DNA of 64,000 nucleotides from Bradyrhizobium niftali (GTDB lineage: Bacteria; Pseudomonadota; Alphaproteobacteria; Rhizobiales; Xanthobacteraceae), in NCBI RefSeq assembly GCF_004571025.1, contig NZ_SPQT01000013.1, forward strand, positions 124,001 through 188,000, written 5' to 3'. Made by a program: the position numbers and the translations under genes. The notes under the pieces are model-generated. The model saw only the letters and a list, made by a program, of their open reading frames with translations. It made no database searches and had not been told where the DNA came from. Of this stretch, positions 63,552-64,000 are shown piece by piece. Each line of letters opens with the position of its first letter. The first letter of the stretch is position 1.

Positions 63552-64000
63552 CTACCCCCGCCCGAACTCGTCGCCGCGAAACTGACGGCCGATCTGGTCG
63601 AGCACCGCATTCACCATGCCGGTCTCCTCGCGGTCGACGAAGGCATTCGCAACGTCGACATATTCGGAGACGACGACACGGCCCGGCACGTCCTTGCGAT
63701 GCTGGAGCTCATAGGCCCCTGCCCGCAGCACGGCACGCAGGATCGCCTCGATCCGCTTCAAGGGCCAACCCTTCGACAGCGCCTCGTCGATCAGGGGGTC
63801 GAGCTTCTTCTGGTCACGCACGACGCCGGAGACGACGTCGCGGAAGAACGCGGCCTCGGCCGGCAGATAGGTGTCGCCCTCGACCTCGTTGCCGAGCCAG
63901 TGGCTCTCGAACTCGGCGAAGATGTCGTTGATGCCGGCGCCGGCGATGTCCATCTGGTACAGCGCCTGGACGGCCGCGAGCCGCGCCGCACCGCGCCGGT
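63552..64000 (-). CDS. nusB: Transcription antitermination protein NusB (5' end outside window)
   Basis: NusB with S10 binds boxA RNA for rRNA antitermination. The visible 149 codons read RRGAARLAAVQALYQMDIAG at the edge, then YLPAEAAFFRDVVSGVV, KRIEAILRAVLRAGAYEL and VVVSEYVDVANAFV, all typical. The frame continues upstream beyond the window; the internal ATG at 63953 is not the start. Confidence 0.95.
   Translation of the reverse strand, partial: RRGAARLAAVQALYQMDIAGAGINDIFAEFESHWLGNEVEGDTYLPAEAAFFRDVVSGVVRDQKKLDPLIDEALSKGWPLKRIEAILRAVLRAGAYELQHRKDVPGRVVVSEYVDVANAFVDREETGMVNAVLDQIGRQFRGDEFGRG

Overview
The window is a GC-rich chromosomal segment of an alphaproteobacterium, almost certainly Bradyrhizobium or a very close relative. 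The evidence is the gene order tig-clpP-clpX-lon, a glnB-glnA pair behind a sigma54 promoter, a GcrA-type cell-cycle regulator, a rhizobial porin, a K+-independent membrane pyrophosphatase, and several palindromic intergenic repeat families that I recognise from Bradyrhizobium. It looks like core chromosome with scattered accessory genes. I see no prophage, insertion sequence, integrase, conjugation gene, toxin-antitoxin pair or CRISPR array.

Layout. 1-6.6 kb: proteostasis block on the minus strand (tig, clpP, clpX, and lon cut by the left edge) plus tRNA-Leu(UAG). 6.7-12.3 kb: a multicopper-oxidase-fold protein with lost copper ligands, a GNAT acetyltransferase, NAD(P)H-hydrate repair (nnr), then glnB-glnA. 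12.4-15.5 kb: remnant of a type II asparaginase, an SPFH (slipin)/NfeD membrane pair and a tautomerase. 15.6-24.2 kb: GlxA-type regulator, glutamine-amidotransferase-like hydrolase, AI-2E family permease, ABM monooxygenase, diguanylate cyclase, rplM-rpsI, thioesterase and enoyl-CoA hydratase. 24.3-28.3 kb: CoA-binding protein, O-acetylhomoserine sulfhydrylase, a small secreted protein, ctaA and a DUF2842 protein. 28.3-37.5 kb: an exopolysaccharide locus (deacetylase-fold protein, FemAB-like acyltransferase, Wzz/GumC-type protein, group 4 glycosyltransferase, WcaJ-type phosphoglycosyl transferase, O-antigen ligase/polymerase-like protein). 37.5-53 kb: catabolic and regulatory genes (MarR/FAD monooxygenase, saccharopine-dehydrogenase-like, DUF169, YdcF, acetamidase, gcrA, porin, MarR, SDR, DapA-like, esterase/TetR) and a small secreted protein behind a near-perfect sigma54 promoter. 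53.3-64 kb: tRNA-Pro(GGG), merR-ihfA-fabH-plsX-DUF177-Cbp3 block, bamE-like lipoprotein, TctC-type binding protein, hppA, thiL and nusB (cut by the right edge).

The most interesting signals are subtle. (1) The EPS locus contains two apparent pseudoenzymes: a NodB-fold deacetylase that has lost all three metal ligands, and a Wzc/GumC-like protein whose kinase P-loop is gone. (2) A 15-bp AT-rich motif occurs in the porin/MarR intergenic region and again, inverted, just upstream of a nearby alpha/beta-hydrolase that itself lacks the nucleophilic serine, suggesting a small MarR regulon. (3) A 79-residue Cys-containing secreted protein sits behind a canonical -24/-12 promoter with a TGT-N10-ACA element abutting it. 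(4) A truncated asparaginase lies between glnA and the slipin/NfeD operon. (5) A multicopper oxidase homologue keeps only one of four His motifs. Homology calls are from memory of protein families; no search was run.
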